From positions 67,767,448 to 67,831,447 of the forward strand of contig CM076854.1 of the NCBI GenBank assembly GCA_039519185.1: 64,000 nucleotides of DNA, written 5' to 3'. The position numbers and the translations under genes were made by a program. Of this stretch, positions 41,289-52,432 are shown piece by piece. The stretch's first letter is position 1. Every line of letters starts with the position of its first letter. This DNA is from Astragalus membranaceus. Taxonomy: Eukaryota; Streptophyta; Magnoliopsida; Fabales; Fabaceae. Under the pieces are notes generated by a model. The model was given only the letters and a program-made list of their open reading frames with translations. It did no database searches and was not told the origin of the DNA.

Positions 41289-42714
41289 TTTGGGTTTCAG
41301 ATAATCAAAATTCTGCAGATAATGTCAACTTAGGTAGAGTTAAATAATCATACTAGTACATTATAGTAATCCATTTTTGTTTGGTTATAGAATTAACACG
41401 TTATGTGTGTTTCATTGGGTCAGGGGTCTATGTCTCTCTCCATTTAGTTTTTCTTTAATTTTTTGAAATAATTTAATTTTTTTTTTAATTTAGATTTTCT
41501 TTAATTAGATTTGTGCTAAATTATACTTCTGTTCTGTCATTTTTAATTTTTTCAATTTTGTCTCTCTTTTATTTTTGTTTCACAATAATCCCTTAATTTA
41601 CAAATAATATCATTAACCTTACTTTAGAAAGTAAGGGACCATGTAGAAATAAAAAATAAACCAGGCATTACATAGCCATAACTTTGCAACATATAGAATT
41701 ATTTATAAAAATAAAAAATAAACATATTTTAGTGTAAAGTAAAAAAGAATAAAACTAGCGTAAATAAGAATAAGTAAACTAAACATATTTTAGCCTATTT
41801 CTTTACTGAAGTTAAACTAGCGTAAAAAAAGTAATTTGCAGGGAAATTAAACATACCTGAATGTAATGGGCGAAAACCAGCTACTTTATTCCCCTATAGT
41901 ATATATTGTTGCAAAAAGGAAGAGAAAATAAAAATATTGGAATTAAATAAAAATAGAAGAAGTGATTCGGGGTATCAGAAAACACCTTGTGTCTTCCTTG
42001 CAGAATGGGAAATGGTTGAACAGAGCAAAGGCGAGAGAACCGTAACGAAAGCATGAGGATGAACAAAGAAGAGAATATATATAGAAAGACAACAACAATT
42101 ATTAAATATACTAGCGACCAATTTCAAACATGGCAATCAAACAATAAAAGGTTCCAAGACACTTCTAAAAAATTGGTATTGTAATTGAACTTGTTAAGAA
42201 AAATATTCCAGCATCTCGTCTTCTTTGCCTTTTTTTATGAGACCGTTGCAGCTGAAGTTAACACCAAAAACACTTCATTGACTTTCATGATGGCTAATAC
42301 GCGTATGCATCACTTGTACATTATTAGATCGATCAATATTTTTAATTTTTTTTGGTCAAGGTTCAATATTTTTAATATTGGTATCTTGATTTATTTTTTA
42401 TTTTTAGAAATCTTGTTTTATTTATTGAACCGTGTTTTCGCATTTTTTTTATATAAAGATGTGGTGGATTGTAAAGTCATCACTTATAACTTTGGAATAT
42501 GATCCGTGACTTTCCGCATGCAAAAAAGCATTTTTTTTTGTTACCCTTTTATTGATGCTCCGTATCCATCGGTTTTGTCGGTGATTAATTTACGGAGTTT
42601 TTTTTATACCCCCATCAACTCCCATCTACCCCCACCTAATACCGTAATCCCAAAAATACCCCTGACATAAATTACAAAAATTGACTTTTGGAAGATTCTC
42701 TGGTGGGGGACCAC
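41289..42714. other. Intergenic DNA with a possible minus-strand promoter
   Basis: AT-rich and mostly featureless. On the minus strand TATATATATT near 42077-42088 could be a TATA box. About 30 bp downstream an ATG opens a short frame, MLSLRFSRLCSVQPFPILQG, that looks like a mitochondrial presequence and ends at a possible CACAAG|GTGTTT donor. This might be a far-upstream first exon of the phosphoglycerate-mutase-family gene or a remnant of another gene. Identical in copy 2 (60050-61475). Confidence 0.3.
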
Positions 42715-43020
42715 TTTATCTGGTAATCGGATTTACCTAAATGCAAGGTAAATCTGATTAGCTTTAAATAGGTAATAAATACACACGCATAAGTCAAATC
42801 GGATCTATCAAACTGACAGATAAATCCGATTTGACCATTTAATTCAGTACAGAAAGTGAAATTTTAATTAATGGGATTTAGCTAAATCCGATGCGCAATC
42901 GGATTTACCTAAATCCGCTTATATCTTTTAATGAATCGGATTTACCTAGATGGGGGTATATCCGATTGGTAAAAAATACAAAGCGGATTTACGTTTGAGG
43001 CACGTAAATCCGATTTCTTT
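42715..43020. repeat. Array of five hairpins built on CGGATTTAC, copy 1
   Basis: Five successive inverted repeats. 42725-42760 has AATCGGATTTACCT / AGGTAAATCTGATT arms. 42794-42836 has GTCAAATCGGAT / ATCCGATTTGAC. 42870-42925 has GGGATTTAGCTAAATCCGAT and its near reverse. 42935-42970 has AATCGGAT / ATCCGATT. 42984-43014 has CGGATTTACGT / ACGTAAATCCG, perfect over 11 bp. The array ends just before the splice acceptor and first exon of the MULE gene. It could be a set of transposase-binding subterminal sites or a source of foldback transcripts. Confidence 0.75.
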
Positions 43021-43072
43021 TTTTTTTTTTAAATTAATTTCTGTGTAACTGTTGTTCTATTTTGAAACAGAT

Positions 43073-44393
43073 ATGGTGCATACAGAGTCGCAGGTTGTTC
43101 CTTTCGTGGTAGACACTACAGAGGCATTCTGGACGACGGTATATTTTTCAAACTAATTTTCTTAATCAAAGTTTGGTAGATATTTAATTAATTAAGTACG
43201 CAACATTTATCTATTTTTTCTATTTTGTAGATATTTTCTACACGCCAGGATGTTGAAGAGTGGGCTAACGCGGTTGGGAGGCGTATTGGAGTTGTGGTTA
43301 TCATTGTAAGATCTGACAAAGCTGGAGGTAAAAGGGGTTCTAGAGATAAGATTATTTTTTGTTGCGAGAAGCAAGGGAAGTGGTTTAATGATTCTAGAGT
43401 TTTCGGGTCTAAGAGAAGAAGCTGTCCGTTTACATTGAGAGCTATTTGTACAATACGTCATGGTGGTTGGCGTGTGAATGTTAGGTGTGGTCTTCACACA
43501 CATGAATTGCTTACTACCCCGGTCGGGTCGACAGTTTTTGGTTGTTTAACTAAGCCGCAGAAAGCTATTGTTAATGAGCACACTGATCTGAATGTTGCCC
43601 CGAAAGATTGTTTTACTGCTTTGAAGAATCATTATCCGGACAACGTCACTTCTCTTCCTCAAATATATAGGCAGCGTTACGCCTATAGGTCTTCTAAGAG
43701 GGGTCCTAGAACGGACATTCAGGAGCTTTTGAGATTGATTGAGTCGCACAATTATTTATGTTGGAGCAGAAAAGTTGAGGGTTTCGATGCGGTCAATTAC
43801 ATCATGTGGGCGCATCCAACTTCTATTAAGTTATTCCGGTTATTTCCACAGGTTCTTATTCTTGACACCACCTACAAGACCAACAAATACAATTTACCTC
43901 TATTGGAGATTGTAGGAGTCACTTCAACGGAGTTAACTTTCTCGGTTGCTTTTGCCTATATTTCACACGAGCTTGGAATTCATTTTACTTGGGCATTGCA
44001 GCAACTAAAAGAATTATTTGACTTGCACGGGCTTCAGCGTCAGGTATTCTTGACTGACAGAGATCTTGGTCTTATGTCTAGTATTCTTGATGTCTTTCCT
44101 TCGGCTACAAATTTGTTATGTTCTTGGCACGTAACTAAAAATGTGAAAGCGAAGATTAAAAAGTTGGTGCACGTGGATAGGCAAAAGGACGTACTCTCTC
44201 TTTGGCATAACATTATTGATTCACTTGACGAGTCAGAGTACTCAGCTCACTTGAAGATTTTTGAGGACTCCTGCGTTGATTTGCCCGCTCTTATTAAGTA
44301 TGTGCATGACACATGGTTGACAAAGCATAAGGAAAGATTTATCTTGGCATGGACAAATCAGATCCCACACTTCGGGAATCAGACCACCAATAG
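43073..44393 (+). CDS. MULE/FAR1-like transposase gene, 5' part, copy 1
   Basis: Exon 1 (43073-43138, 22 codons from ATG, after an AAACAG acceptor that implies an upstream untranslated exon) joins exon 2 (43231-44393) through a clean GT-AG intron, giving about 410 residues. The N-terminal part has a FAR1/WRKY-GCM1-like Cys/His cluster (FCCEKQGKW, RRSCPFTLRA, RCGLHTHE). The MULE transposase domain follows with LILDTTYKTNKYNLPLLEI (first Asp, about residue 234), FLTDRDLGL (second Asp, about 298) and LLCSWHVTKNV (C-x2-H). The wording fits a transposon-encoded plant MULE group. Exon 2 ends at AATAG before GTATTT, where related proteins continue VESAH. The next exon is absent, because a solo LTR sits in the intron and the duplication breakpoint follows 60 bp later. 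Probably non-functional. Confidence 0.75.
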
Positions 44394-44432
44394 GTATTTT
44401 TATCGTAGTTTTAATTTTTTTGACACGTGTTT

Positions 44433-46785
44433 TGTAATATCCCCAATTTTCGCTATTTAAATTATTTGGCGTGAATTATTATATTGTGAATTCTTGTCTT
44501 GATTGAAAATAAATTAATTGGATTGGTATATACTTGATTGATTTATTATGCAAATGATGTGCTTAATTAATATTAAATGCATCAAGTTAGAGTGTTGGGG
44601 GCTGAAGGGAGTCATTAGGGAGGAAATGTTTAAGTGGAGGGTATTTGTGTCTTTTGCCATGCCCTTTATATACCCATTCAGCTGGAGCAAAACAGAAAAA
44701 CCACACTTCATTGTTTTTAGAAATTCAGTAAGATTGAGAGGGAGAGGAGAGGAGAGTGCGAGGAAGAAGAAGAGAGAAGAGTTCCTCAGAAATTCCATGC
44801 ATGTCTGATCCCCCTCCATAATCAGAATCAGGTTGTCCTCCTCTTCCTTTTGCTACCAAAATCGTGCCCACCCTCCACCTCCACCACATTCCACCATTGA
44901 AGACCCACCAAGCTCCAATTAATGAAATCAGTATTGCATGTGAGTTTGATGAGTGTTAGAACCCTTATCAGTCCCTGAATCGCGTATTGGAGCAGTCTAG
45001 GAGGCCTGGGTTTCAACTTGTGAGATTCTGGAAACGGTTTGGTTGGAGAGTTCGTGAGTCGCCGTGTTCCGTGTTGCTAAGTCTTCGGTGTGATTGCTAT
45101 TTGTCTTCTAAAGGTGAGTTCTATAACTCACTAGGAAAACCATGAATATGTGTTCTTGAGTTTGAATGTGAATCGGGATGGACATGGGAACGATCGGAAT
45201 AGAAAAGAAAACGTGAAAAACTGTTTTTCTGAAATACTGTTAGTCACGCACGGATCGTGTGTATGGGCGCACGGGTCGTGCGTGAGATTCTAGAACCACT
45301 GGTGCTGTTTTTGAAAACGCGCACGGGTCGTGTGCCAAGGCGCACGGACCGTGCGTATCTCTCTGATGCGATATTTTGAAATACGTCCTAAGTCGTTCCG
45401 ATTGGTCCTAAGCCCCTTCCAATCCACTCCCCAAGGTTCCCCTAGGATGGGAACACCGTAATTCTACATGTTTAGCTTTGACTGAAGTGGTAGTATTGAT
45501 CGGGAAGTAATTCGGGATCGGAAAGGAATGACACGATAAATGATAGTCACGCACGGATCGTGTGTATGGGCGCACGGGTCGTGCGTGGTCTTCGGGTTGC
45601 CTCTTTTAAAGAGTGTTTTAAATCATTCCGAACGATTCCAATTGCTTTCTAATCCTTCCTTCCACCTTCCCCAATGTTACTATGATTGAATTGCCCTGAA
45701 TTGAGTGGTAATTGACTGTGATTGGATCTAAGTTATGTTAGTACCATATGATTGGTTGTGTTTGGATTACGTTCAGGTTAAGTGAATGCTCATGTGATTG
45801 ACCATTGATTTCATGTTATGAATTTGTGTTTGATGTATTGTGCTGGATTGACTGGTTTAGTAAGATTGATAAGATAAGTTAGAAAACCTTAGTAATCCAT
45901 GAGAGATCACTTAATAATTAGACTAAGTTAGTAATTAGATCACATTAGTAATGAGTTTATGTTCAGTTCAGTTTATTATTATGTTATTATCATGTTTAAG
46001 TTCATTGTTGAGTTCAGTCCAGGTATATCATCATATATATCTTTAGTCGGGGTGACGACCCTTTTTAGTTTAGTGTGCTAGGGGAGAGGCAGTCATGAGC
46101 CTTATGAACCTAGGCCCCGTTAGGGACCCAGCCGATTAGTGGGGACGGGTTCACCGGAAGCTTATTATGCCAAGTGACCGGTGACACGCTATAACTTTAG
46201 TTAGTGTTGTATCTGGTAACCGGCTTGAGGGTTACGAGGTCAACTTTTAGTTAGTTAGCCACATAGTCAACTTTGAGGACTATGATTTATGAGTTAAGTA
46301 TAATGAATCAAGCATAATTGAACCGAGAGGATTAGTAAGGGGTCGCGATAGAACTCACTGAGACAAGTTGTCTCACCCAATCCATTGTTGTTGTTTTTCA
46401 GTTAAGCAGGGAAAGATGAAGACCGTGAGGCACGGCTATGAAGATGCTTGAGGAGCAGCCGCCATCTTTATTTCTTTATGTCTTGTATTTCAGTTTCCCT
46501 TGTATCTCTGTATTTTGTATTCAGTTTCTTAGATGTACGATGGCACGACTTATGTTTTTAAGTTGTAAATCGCTTCCGCAGACTTTCGGTTTTTGGTACT
46601 GAACACTAGTTGAGTGGTGTAAGAACGTTTTATATATATTATGTTCAGTTATGTAAGCGAACTTGATGGGTTTTTAGCATCAAGTATTAGTATGTGTTTA
46701 GTATTTAAAAAGGGAAGTCACTCTGATGTTTGCCAGTAGTGCGCTTCGGTAGTTTCTACAAGTTAGAAATTAACGGGGTGTTACA
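44433..46785 (+). mobile_element. Solo LTR (Ty3/gypsy type) in the MULE intron, copy 1
   Basis: The 2353-bp block starts TGTAATATCCCC and ends GGGGTGTTACA (imperfect terminal inverted repeat). It is flanked by a perfect TGTTT duplication (44428-44432 and 46786-46790). The TGTAAYAYCCC...GGGTGTTACA style is that of plant Ty3/gypsy LTRs of Tekay/Del type, from memory. There is no primer site or coding region, so it is a solo LTR. It contains two copies of a ~45-bp GC-rich palindromic block, TCACGCACGGATCGTGTGTA + TGGGCGCACGGGTCGTGCGT, at 45243 and 45547, and a variant at 45320. Confidence 0.9.
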
Positions 46786-46850
46786 TGTTTAGTATTTTTA
46801 TCGTAGTTTAAATTTTTTTGACACGTGTTAAGTATTTTTATCGTAGTTTA
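46786..46850. repeat. MULE-intron repeats at the duplication junction
   Basis: After the LTR target duplication, GTATTTTTATCGTAGTTTA occurs twice (46792 and 46831), separated by ATTTTTTTGACACGTGTTA. The same 38-bp unit stands once before the LTR (44394-44431). So the intron had 2-3 tandem copies, and copy 2 of the segmental duplication begins right after the last one, at AAGCTCATG. Confidence 0.85.
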
Positions 46851-47628
46851 AAGCTCATGCAACAATACAACTGATCATTGTTCTAACAAGGCTACTCTAC
46901 ACATACACTTAATCATCATTAAATTTAGCCCATAAGACACAGATTTTATTACTGAAAGATAAGGAATTTTAGCTGATCATGCTTCTAACCTATTTAGTCC
47001 AAAACAATTAGCATAAACTACTAATTCATTATTCATAAAACATGTTTAGGTCCTCCCCCCAACTTAAGACTCAGCAGTGTCCCCACTGGTCATGCAATTC
47101 TAATGAGAGAGGCCCTTTGGACACTACAATACTAAAATTAAAAACATCTAACACGACAACACAACACAAGTACTGAATGCTATTACAGATGCTACATCGT
47201 CCAGCAGATTTATTGAAAACAAAAGACAACACAGACAAAAACACAACAACCAAAGACAACACAACACAACAGAATTTTGAAATCCTATATAATTGATGGA
47301 TGCTATTACAGATGCTACAGCATCCAGCAGGTTCATTGAAAAACTCATAACAATAGACATCAATAACAAAAAACATTAAAAGGGAAGAGTTACTTATATG
47401 TGATCCTTGGATTGGTATGTTTGCTCTTTTGGGCCCTTACTTTGGCTTTTTCTCAGTGGGTGTGTGCCTATTCTTCTTGGGGCCCTCTTAAGTTGCAACC
47501 GTGGTTGCTGCAGCAATGTTGTAGCATCAGATACTACTACTTCACATCGAAAGCTCAGTTCGCTCATTCAACTCACCAGTCCTGTAACAACAAAAAGTAG
47601 AAACTAAAACAATTTTATTAGTCTATAA
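46851..47628 (-). mobile_element. Athila-like 3' internal fragment, copy 2
   Basis: Same as 27972-28749. It starts abruptly at the duplication junction, without the preceding Athila sequence that copy 1 has. Confidence 0.75.
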
Positions 47629-47801
47629 CGCATAAAAGTACCCCAAAATATCCAAAAGCACCAAGTTGTTATCAAAACATATCTTAACCCTCAATGTTAT
47701 ATTTTCTTCTTTATTTGATTATTTACATGACTATATTACTGAGGTTCTAGTAATAATTTAAGTCTTAGAAGCATAAATAACTCTATATAAAATGGAGTTA
47801 T
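47629..47801 (-). mobile_element. Athila-like LTR tail fragment, copy 2
   Basis: Same as 28750-28922; joined to the copia remnant at the same base. Confidence 0.75.
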
Positions 47802-48479
47802 CTATTATCAATAAGAATGATTCTGGGCTTTCAATAAGAAAATTACTTATACACATATATTCACATATATTATAACACACCCCCACGGTCGAAGCAAGAG
47901 ATTGTCGTACATTGAGATTGTCCCAAAAATACTCAAATAGAACTAAAGGAAGGCCCTTTTCAAAGATATCTACAATCTGATAGCGTGACAGGACATGTAG
48001 GACTCAATCTTGCCCACGAGTAACCTTTCTGTTTCCGTCAACAAAGTGAATATCCATCTTGATCGATATGTTTAGTGTGTTGATGTTGAACGGGATCCCC
48101 AGATAGAACAATGTAGCTTTCTGAATAGAACAATGAAGATCTAGGAGAAGGTTACGTAACCAACTAGACTAAAACAACATTGGCAACCCCTCGGTATTTC
48201 GCTTCCGCACTAGATGATGACAAAGTAGCTTGTCGTTTAGCGAACCAAGAGATTAAGTTATCACCAAGAAACACACAATAACCAGATATAGATCGTCTGG
48301 AATCCAGACACCCACCCCAATCAGTATTTATATAAGAAATGAGAGTGGATGTGGAAGATGGATATAGATGCAATCCATGATCAAGAGTACCCTAAATGTT
48401 GCGCACAACGCGCTTGAGAGCGTGCATGTGTTTTTCCCTCGGGTCACGCATAAGTATAAACACACCTGTTGCACAACAT
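47802..48479 (-). pseudogene. Ty1/copia RNase H remnant, copy 2
   Basis: Same as 28923-29600, including the SGYCVFLG and SSSSAEAKYR motifs, the polypurine tract at 47878-47887 and the truncated LTR. One substitution was noticed (47972). Confidence 0.75.
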
Positions 48480-49118
48480 AAGTCATGTCAGCTCCTTTAA
48501 CACTGTTAACTAACAGTGGTTGACAGAATGACTAAATTGAAAAACGTTTGTATAGGAGACTAAATTGAAATAGTTGAAAAGCTAAGGACTAAATTGCACA
48601 TTTTTGTAAAGTCAGTGACTAAATAGGGTATAACCTCTTTTAATATAAGAGGGGATGGAAATATAATTCAAGCTTCTTTAAGGGAGGGAAGTGTAATTTT
48701 CACTCTAAAATAAAAGATAGGGAGTATTTATATTATCTAAAACAAAATTATGCTTGCTTCAAAAAAAAAATTGTGCACGGAGGTGAATAAAATGGAGAGG
48801 ATCCCACGAGTTGGGCACTCCACCATTCGAGATTTAGCTGAATTATCGATAATAAAAAAAATCTCGTGGCTTTAAGTAGAGTGCCCAACAAGTTAGAAAC
48901 TAGCTAGAGGATCCCACGAGTCAAAAAAAAGAAAAAAGCCTGATGATGTCAAATCCAATTTTCATTCTCCGAATGGGGAAAACTCTTTAAAGGTTACGCC
49001 TTTAATTTGCCAACTGGCAAATAAATTCCTAGAAGAAGTTAAAAGTAATGTTCTAAATTGAATGCAAACTTCACTTAGAGTTGTGGTCTCAGCAATGTTC
49101 CCGTACACCATGACTTAG
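48480..49118. other. Unassigned DNA with small foldback, copy 2
   Basis: Same as 29601-30239. The foldback arms GTTGGGCACTC / GAGTGCCCAAC lie at 48810-48889. Confidence 0.5.
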
Positions 49119-50503
49119 CGTCAGCGTCGAGTCGTTCCAGCATTTCGGGATTTCCTCTCAAGTTGTGGTCCTTCCTCTTCCAAACGCACTTCTGCTACAA
49201 AAGCAGAAGGAAGCATTTCAACAAATGCCAACAACAGCAATAATAAGAAATCACAGCTTTGAACTAGAGATTTCCCTCTTTGTGGTTCACTCAACAACAA
49301 TGTCGTTGCAGTTTCAGTCAACAAAGACTTGCGTCAACATGCAGAACGCCGTTTTCGTACTGTGAGTAACCGAAACGACACAGCAAAGGTTTCGTCGTCG
49401 TCGCTACCATCGTCATCTTCCTCCGCTTTTGATGACGTGGCAAGAAACAGAGTGAGGTCGACTTTGCGTCTTTTCCATGCTATATGTAGGTGCCTCGACA
49501 AGAACGTTGGTAACCAGCCCTAACTTTTTTCTGACCTCTTTTACTTCCTCTATTGGATGGATCATGTAAGATTTTGTTAACCATAACACGGAAATTAAGA
49601 ACAATTATGAATGATAGTTTATTTAGTTAATTAGTTAATAGTTAATAGCATTAGTTAATTCTACACAGTATTTGGTTAGTTAGTTTCAAAAACATCCACG
49701 AAGGTGTCTTCTTTAATCAATTTGATTCTCTAATGTATAGTATTTGATTAGTTAGTTTGTTCCTTTAATTCCAAAAATTTCAAACAGATGAAACACTCAA
49801 TGGTATTTTTTTTGAAATTTCCACACATTTAATGACTATACTGACATCAAAATTACTACTTTTTACCTATTGTCTCCATTGTCTTAAGTTCTTCCTTTTT
49901 TATTTAAGGCTAAAGATGTTGGAAAGTTTGAAGTACGAAAATTCATTTCTTATTATTGCAGGTCTTGGGAACGGAGTTTCACTTCAAGCTTATCGAGCTC
50001 TTCAAGATAGCGACAAATTCGTTAACACGGGTAAACAGATTATAGGAACAGTTCCTGGTGTTGAAGTTGGTGATGAGTTTCAATATTGGAGAGAGAGGAA
50101 CATAATTGGTCTTCATCGCCAAGTCCTGCGTGGTATTGATTATGTGAAACACCATAACGGTAAAATACTTGCTACTAGTGTTGTTTCATCAGGGTCTTAT
50201 GATGATGAAATGGATAGTACAGATGAGTTAGTGTATATAGGTATGGGAGGGTTAATAGTGATGAGTATTTGTTTGATATTGGGAATAATTAGAATGATCA
50301 TTCTTTCAACTATTGTTCCTGATGCGGAGGCAGGTTCTTCTTCTTTTCCGGTTTCTGAGGATGGTGGTTTTATTATTGACGCTGCTCACTATGGTAATGT
50401 GGCTAGATTCATCAACCATAGTTGTTCACCTAATCTGTTTGCGCAAAATGTCCTTTATGATCATGATGACAAAAAGATTCCTCATATCATGCTGTTTGTT
50501 TAG
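49119..50503 (+). pseudogene. Broken SUVH5/6-type gene, copy 2
   Basis: Sequence and breaks are the same as in 30240-31624: SRA part from 49962, SET part to the stop at 50503, pre-SET and catalytic end missing. The 223-codon fused frame is identical to copy 1, so no change in it has occurred or survived since the duplication. Confidence 0.85.
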
Positions 50504-50518
50504 ACTGGTCTTAGTGCA

Positions 50519-51499
50519 TGATTCATAATTGTATTTCATCCTATCAACAATCTAAGTCACATATTAAAGTATAAAAAATTAGATTAGAGAGGTCTCAGTA
50601 AATGGGACCCAGGAAAATGCATGTTTAACATGAGATGACATTGGAGTAGATTGATACTTTGTTTTTAAAAAACAAACATAGAATTTAAGCATTGTATTAG
50701 GTTATTATTCTTAAAAGGTTAATCAAATTGTCATCCATGGGTTTGTTTATGAAGTACTGTGTTGGATAAATGATTTTTTCTTTTTTGCAATGCACCATGG
50801 TGACAAGATTCAAATGCTGGTTGTAGAGAAATGGGTTACCAGCTACAGCAACATGGTGACAAGATTCAAATGCTGAGTAATTCTAATTTTGTCTTTATCT
50901 CTTCCATGTTCTTATGCGAGTCAATATGTGTCTGGGGTTTATGTTATTACCTACCTACCCTTTATGCCACAAAAGTTGTGCAATTCATCCATAAAACACC
51001 TTGCGTATATTCTCTGCATGGATAGTGTTTAGCTTGAAGGTTGTATTAAAGAAGGCCTCGTGCCTCATTTGGAAATCAATCCATCATTATCGCAAAATTA
51101 CTCTTCTCTCTATTTACAAGTCTGAATTTTATGTTCATCATTACCTAATCATTTTGCTCTAGAACTCATTCAATTTAATGAATTCTCTGTTTGTGAATGT
51201 TGGTTCTTTCGCATATTCTCCCTAAGGTCCAAATACCGTCACAATTGGTATTAAAGTATCAACTTGGTGTTAGCTTTTCCATGACTCCGAACAGAATTTT
51301 GAGTGCCCTAGCTAGAAGTCGAAGCTAAGATAGAAATAGGTTTATGCCTCCTATGTAATAAACCATTTACTATTGGGCATCAATTAACACACAAAAAAGT
51401 AGGATCATTTTGATGACGGAGGAAGAATAAGTAGACGAAGGCATGGGTCTCTATAGCGAGACCCATTTCCTACTCAGGATCACGAGGAAGCGACGCTAC
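50519..51499. other. No gene recognised, copy 2
   Basis: Same as 31640-32620, with no supported feature. Confidence 0.5.
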
Positions 51500-51507
51500 A
51501 CAAAGGT

Positions 51508-51966
51508 GAATGTCAGAATCCAAATCTTGGCTCCCCCATTGAAGCCCCAACCATTGCGCAAGAAGAAGTTCTGCTCCCATGCGATTCATCCACATTGCTT
51601 ATTGATCTGCCAATAACCAGTGAAGACGTGAGGGAACCCATTCCCAATCCCACACCGGAGCTGGTTGACGAACGAGCGAACAATGGCGCCCCATTTAGAT
51701 CGCAACCTTGCTTCAATTTCACCTTCATTTTACCGGACTCAATTCTTGAGAGTGAAGGCGAATATGTAGAGATGATTCGGTTAGTACCCAATTTTGAAAT
51801 TACACGTTCTTGTTTCACACCCCATCAGTTGAATGTTGTCAGGTTCTCTGGTTTGCAATTTTGCAACAATTTCCTTCCCCGCAAGTCATATGCAGTTCAT
51901 TCGCGCGCGGCATTACAATTTCGTCCCACTTGCAATGATCACCACAATATCATCAACGTCACCTAG
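51508..51966 (+). pseudogene. Unidentified coding-like frame, copy 2
   Basis: Identical to 32629-33087; family unknown. Confidence 0.3.
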
Positions 51967-52432
51967 ACTTTTTCCGCCACCGAAACCACTTGATTGGGTT
52001 GCTATTGTGAGGCCATCACTCAATCCATCCCAATTTTCGTCGGAGTTAATTGAAGGAGTTCACAAAGGAGTTTGTCTATCGTTTCAATGATATTGCGTGC
52101 AAAATTTTGCACGAATTGATAGGTGGTTGTTGCTTGAGACAAGTTAAATGCATTCTAACGCTACGCATGAGTATTAAAAAAAATATTTATCATTGATATA
52201 GCTTTACTGTAAAAAAAAATATATAGATAAAAATTTATAAACTATTTTAACACAAAATAATATCCGAAATTATCAACATTTTAAGCCAATTTATTCCCAC
52301 ATCCACATCCCCACTTAATTGCATTCAGTATCCACAACAAATTCATTTTCTCTGGCTCCAAAGTAAAGGCTTAAATAAACTTTATGTACTTGATCCTTTT
52401 GAACTTCATTTGATTGATATCATCATTGCTCC

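Larger units (their letters stand above)
27972..46850. repeat. Segmental duplication, copy 1 (~18.9 kb)
   Basis: The block is repeated head-to-tail from 46851 to the window end. The start is defined by AAGCTCATGCAACAATACAA at 27972 and 46851. The offset is 18879 up to the chromovirus, 18946 through 40.0 kb and 18761 after 40.75 kb, owing to indels. Contents in order: Athila and copia tails, broken SUVH gene, unknown frame, phosphoglycerate-mutase-family gene with nested chromovirus and LINE fragment, hairpin array, MULE gene, solo LTR. Everything except two patches is almost identical between copies. Confidence 0.95.

Noticed and set aside
43294..43296. GTG at 43294 as the start of the MULE protein
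   Set aside because: The frame is open upstream to a GT-AG intron and an ATG exon at 43073 that joins in phase.
43207..43749. Minus-strand frames over the MULE exon
   Set aside because: Antisense shadows; the plus strand has the transposase motifs and proper splice sites.
44514..45016. Frames on both strands inside the solo LTR
   Set aside because: Inside a 2.35-kb LTR with TSD; no family match and no start context.
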